Assembly: GCA_045602425.1 (NCBI GenBank)
Contig: JAZSBO010000028.1
Span: 1 to 5,546 of the forward strand
Source: RGIG9608 sp045602425
GTDB lineage: Bacteria > Bacteroidota > Bacteroidia > Bacteroidales > Paludibacteraceae
Length of the DNA stretch: 5,546 nucleotides
Reading direction: 5' to 3'
The notes below the pieces were generated by a model. The model made no database searches. It was not told the DNA's origin and was given only the letters and a program-made list of their open reading frames with translations. The translations under genes were made by a program, and so were the position numbers. This document shows, one piece after another, positions 5,343-5,546 of the stretch (position 1 is its first letter; every line of letters starts with the position of its first letter).

Positions 5343-5432
5343 ATGATGAACGTGTGCGACATATTATTCTTGATGGAAACCCGCTGCGAGCGTAGCGAGC
5401 TTTCTACACACACACACACACACAAGAAATAG
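5343..5432 (+). CDS. Doubtful 29-codon ORF spanning the REP-like and CA repeats
   Basis: ATG at 5343 opens a 29-residue frame (MMNVCDILFLMETRCERSEL, then STHTHTHKK) ending at TAG 5430-5432. It begins immediately after the plus-strand promoter's expected start site. The METRCERSEL and THTH parts are translations of the REP-like and CA repeats. Peptides of this type turn up as 'hypothetical proteins' in Prevotella and Bacteroides annotations, as I recall, and are probably repeat artefacts. I list it because it is the only ORF in this spacer with a plausible promoter. Confidence 0.12.
   Translation: MMNVCDILFLMETRCERSELSTHTHTHKK
5382..5397 (+). repeat. REP-like GC-rich hairpin
   Basis: CGCTGC (5382-5387) pairs with GTAGCG (5392-5397), one G-U pair included, around the loop GAGC. 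The sequence also contains GCGAG twice (5386-5390 and 5395-5399 in part). It is the only GC-rich patch in an A/T-rich spacer and sits directly before the CA run, which suggests an inserted or dispersed repeat unit of the type seen in many copies in Bacteroidales genomes. Copy number cannot be judged from this window. Confidence 0.4.
5406..5424 (+). repeat. CA dinucleotide microsatellite (AC x9)
   Basis: Nine uninterrupted AC units plus a final A (5406-5424) follow the REP-like hairpin. Runs of this length are prone to slipped-strand length change. It lies outside the main genes, about 70 bp downstream of the plus-strand promoter and over 120 bp upstream of the radical SAM start, so a direct phase switch of the radical SAM gene is unlikely. 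Confidence 0.9.
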
Positions 5433-5469
5433 GGCGTTTCAGGCGTTTTTGCCTACGTTTGTTATATAT

Positions 5470-5507
5470 AAGTCGTTTGATTTCAGAAGAAATCGAGCGA
5501 CTTTTTT
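5470..5507 (+). terminator. Strong intrinsic terminator (plus strand)
   Basis: AAGTCGTTTGATTTC (5470-5484) pairs with GAAATCGAGCGACTT (5489-5503) over 15 positions, two of them G-U, around an AGAA tetraloop. A T-run (5502-5507) follows. There is no comparable T-run on the minus-strand side, so it acts on plus-strand transcripts. The only plus-strand promoter seen upstream is at 5307-5335. Confidence 0.85.
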
Positions 5508-5546
5508 CGTTTCAAAAAGCAAGGAATTTTTAAGAGTTAATTTATA

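Larger units (their letters stand above)
5342..5507 (+). ncRNA. Possible short transcript (about 165 nt) with REP-like hairpin, CA repeat and terminator
   Basis: Inferred from a promoter box at 5328-5335 and a strong intrinsic terminator ending at 5507, with no convincing protein gene between. The predicted RNA would contain the hairpin at 5382-5397, the CA run at 5406-5424, a small hairpin AGGC-GTTTTT-GCCT (5441-5454) and the terminator stem. It matches no RNA family that I recognise. It could instead be the trailing mRNA of a very small ORF (5343-5432), or the terminator could simply insulate the next gene to the right. Confidence 0.3.

Noticed and set aside
5180..5395. 71-codon plus-strand frame crossing the radical SAM start and the REP-like repeat
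   Set aside because: It runs through the divergent promoters and part of a gene on the opposite strand; the translation is low-complexity and unlike any protein I recognise.
5406..5424. CA repeat as a phase-variation switch of a gene
   Set aside because: No credible gene reads through it; the only frame crossing it is the 29-codon ORF made mostly of repeat translation.

Overview
The window looks like a chromosomal segment of a Bacteroidetes bacterium, most likely from the order Bacteroidales (Bacteroides/Prevotella-like). Four things point there: A+T-rich intergenic DNA, starts without a clear Shine-Dalgarno sequence, several TAnnTTTG boxes typical of the Bacteroidetes primary sigma factor, and lipoprotein domains common in gut and oral Bacteroidales. 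No rRNA, tRNA, CRISPR array, transposase or phage gene was seen.

Layout from left to right. (1) Positions 2-211 hold the 3' end of a gene whose product ends in a 'Fibrobacter succinogenes major paralogous' (FISUMP)-type domain. (2) Positions 212-620 are a gene-free spacer with a promoter-like box and a large imperfect inverted repeat (391-522). (3) Positions 621-1826 encode a surface lipoprotein built of a fibronectin-like region, a divergent InlB-type repeat and a second FISUMP-type domain. A strong hairpin terminator (1843-1887) closes it. (4) A clean promoter (1904-1935) precedes a long-chain fatty acid-CoA ligase (1960-3870). (5) On the minus strand, converging on the ligase and overlapping its end by 15 bp, lies a two-gene set: a small radical SAM enzyme with a CX4CX2C cluster motif (5281-4574), then a YhhQ-family queuosine-precursor transporter (4539-3856). 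(6) Positions 5282-5546 are a spacer with back-to-back promoters. They are followed by a possible short plus-strand transcript that carries a REP-like hairpin and a CA microsatellite and ends at a strong terminator (5470-5507).

How the genes may work together. The radical SAM/YhhQ pair is the most informative part. YhhQ proteins import 7-deazaguanine precursors of the tRNA modification queuosine. A radical SAM lyase (QueL) that converts queuine to preQ1 is known from gut bacteria. The pairing therefore suggests a micronutrient salvage module (import, then conversion to preQ1). The enzyme assignment rests on context and general fold, not on a diagnostic motif. The ligase is housekeeping lipid metabolism with no evident link to that module. 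The two FISUMP proteins look like an envelope-protein family cluster.

A 16-base block, AAAAACACTA-nn-TTTG, occurs three times in the window (267-282 +, 5320-5335 +, 4572-4557 -) and differs only at the two n positions. It looks like this organism's extended promoter element.
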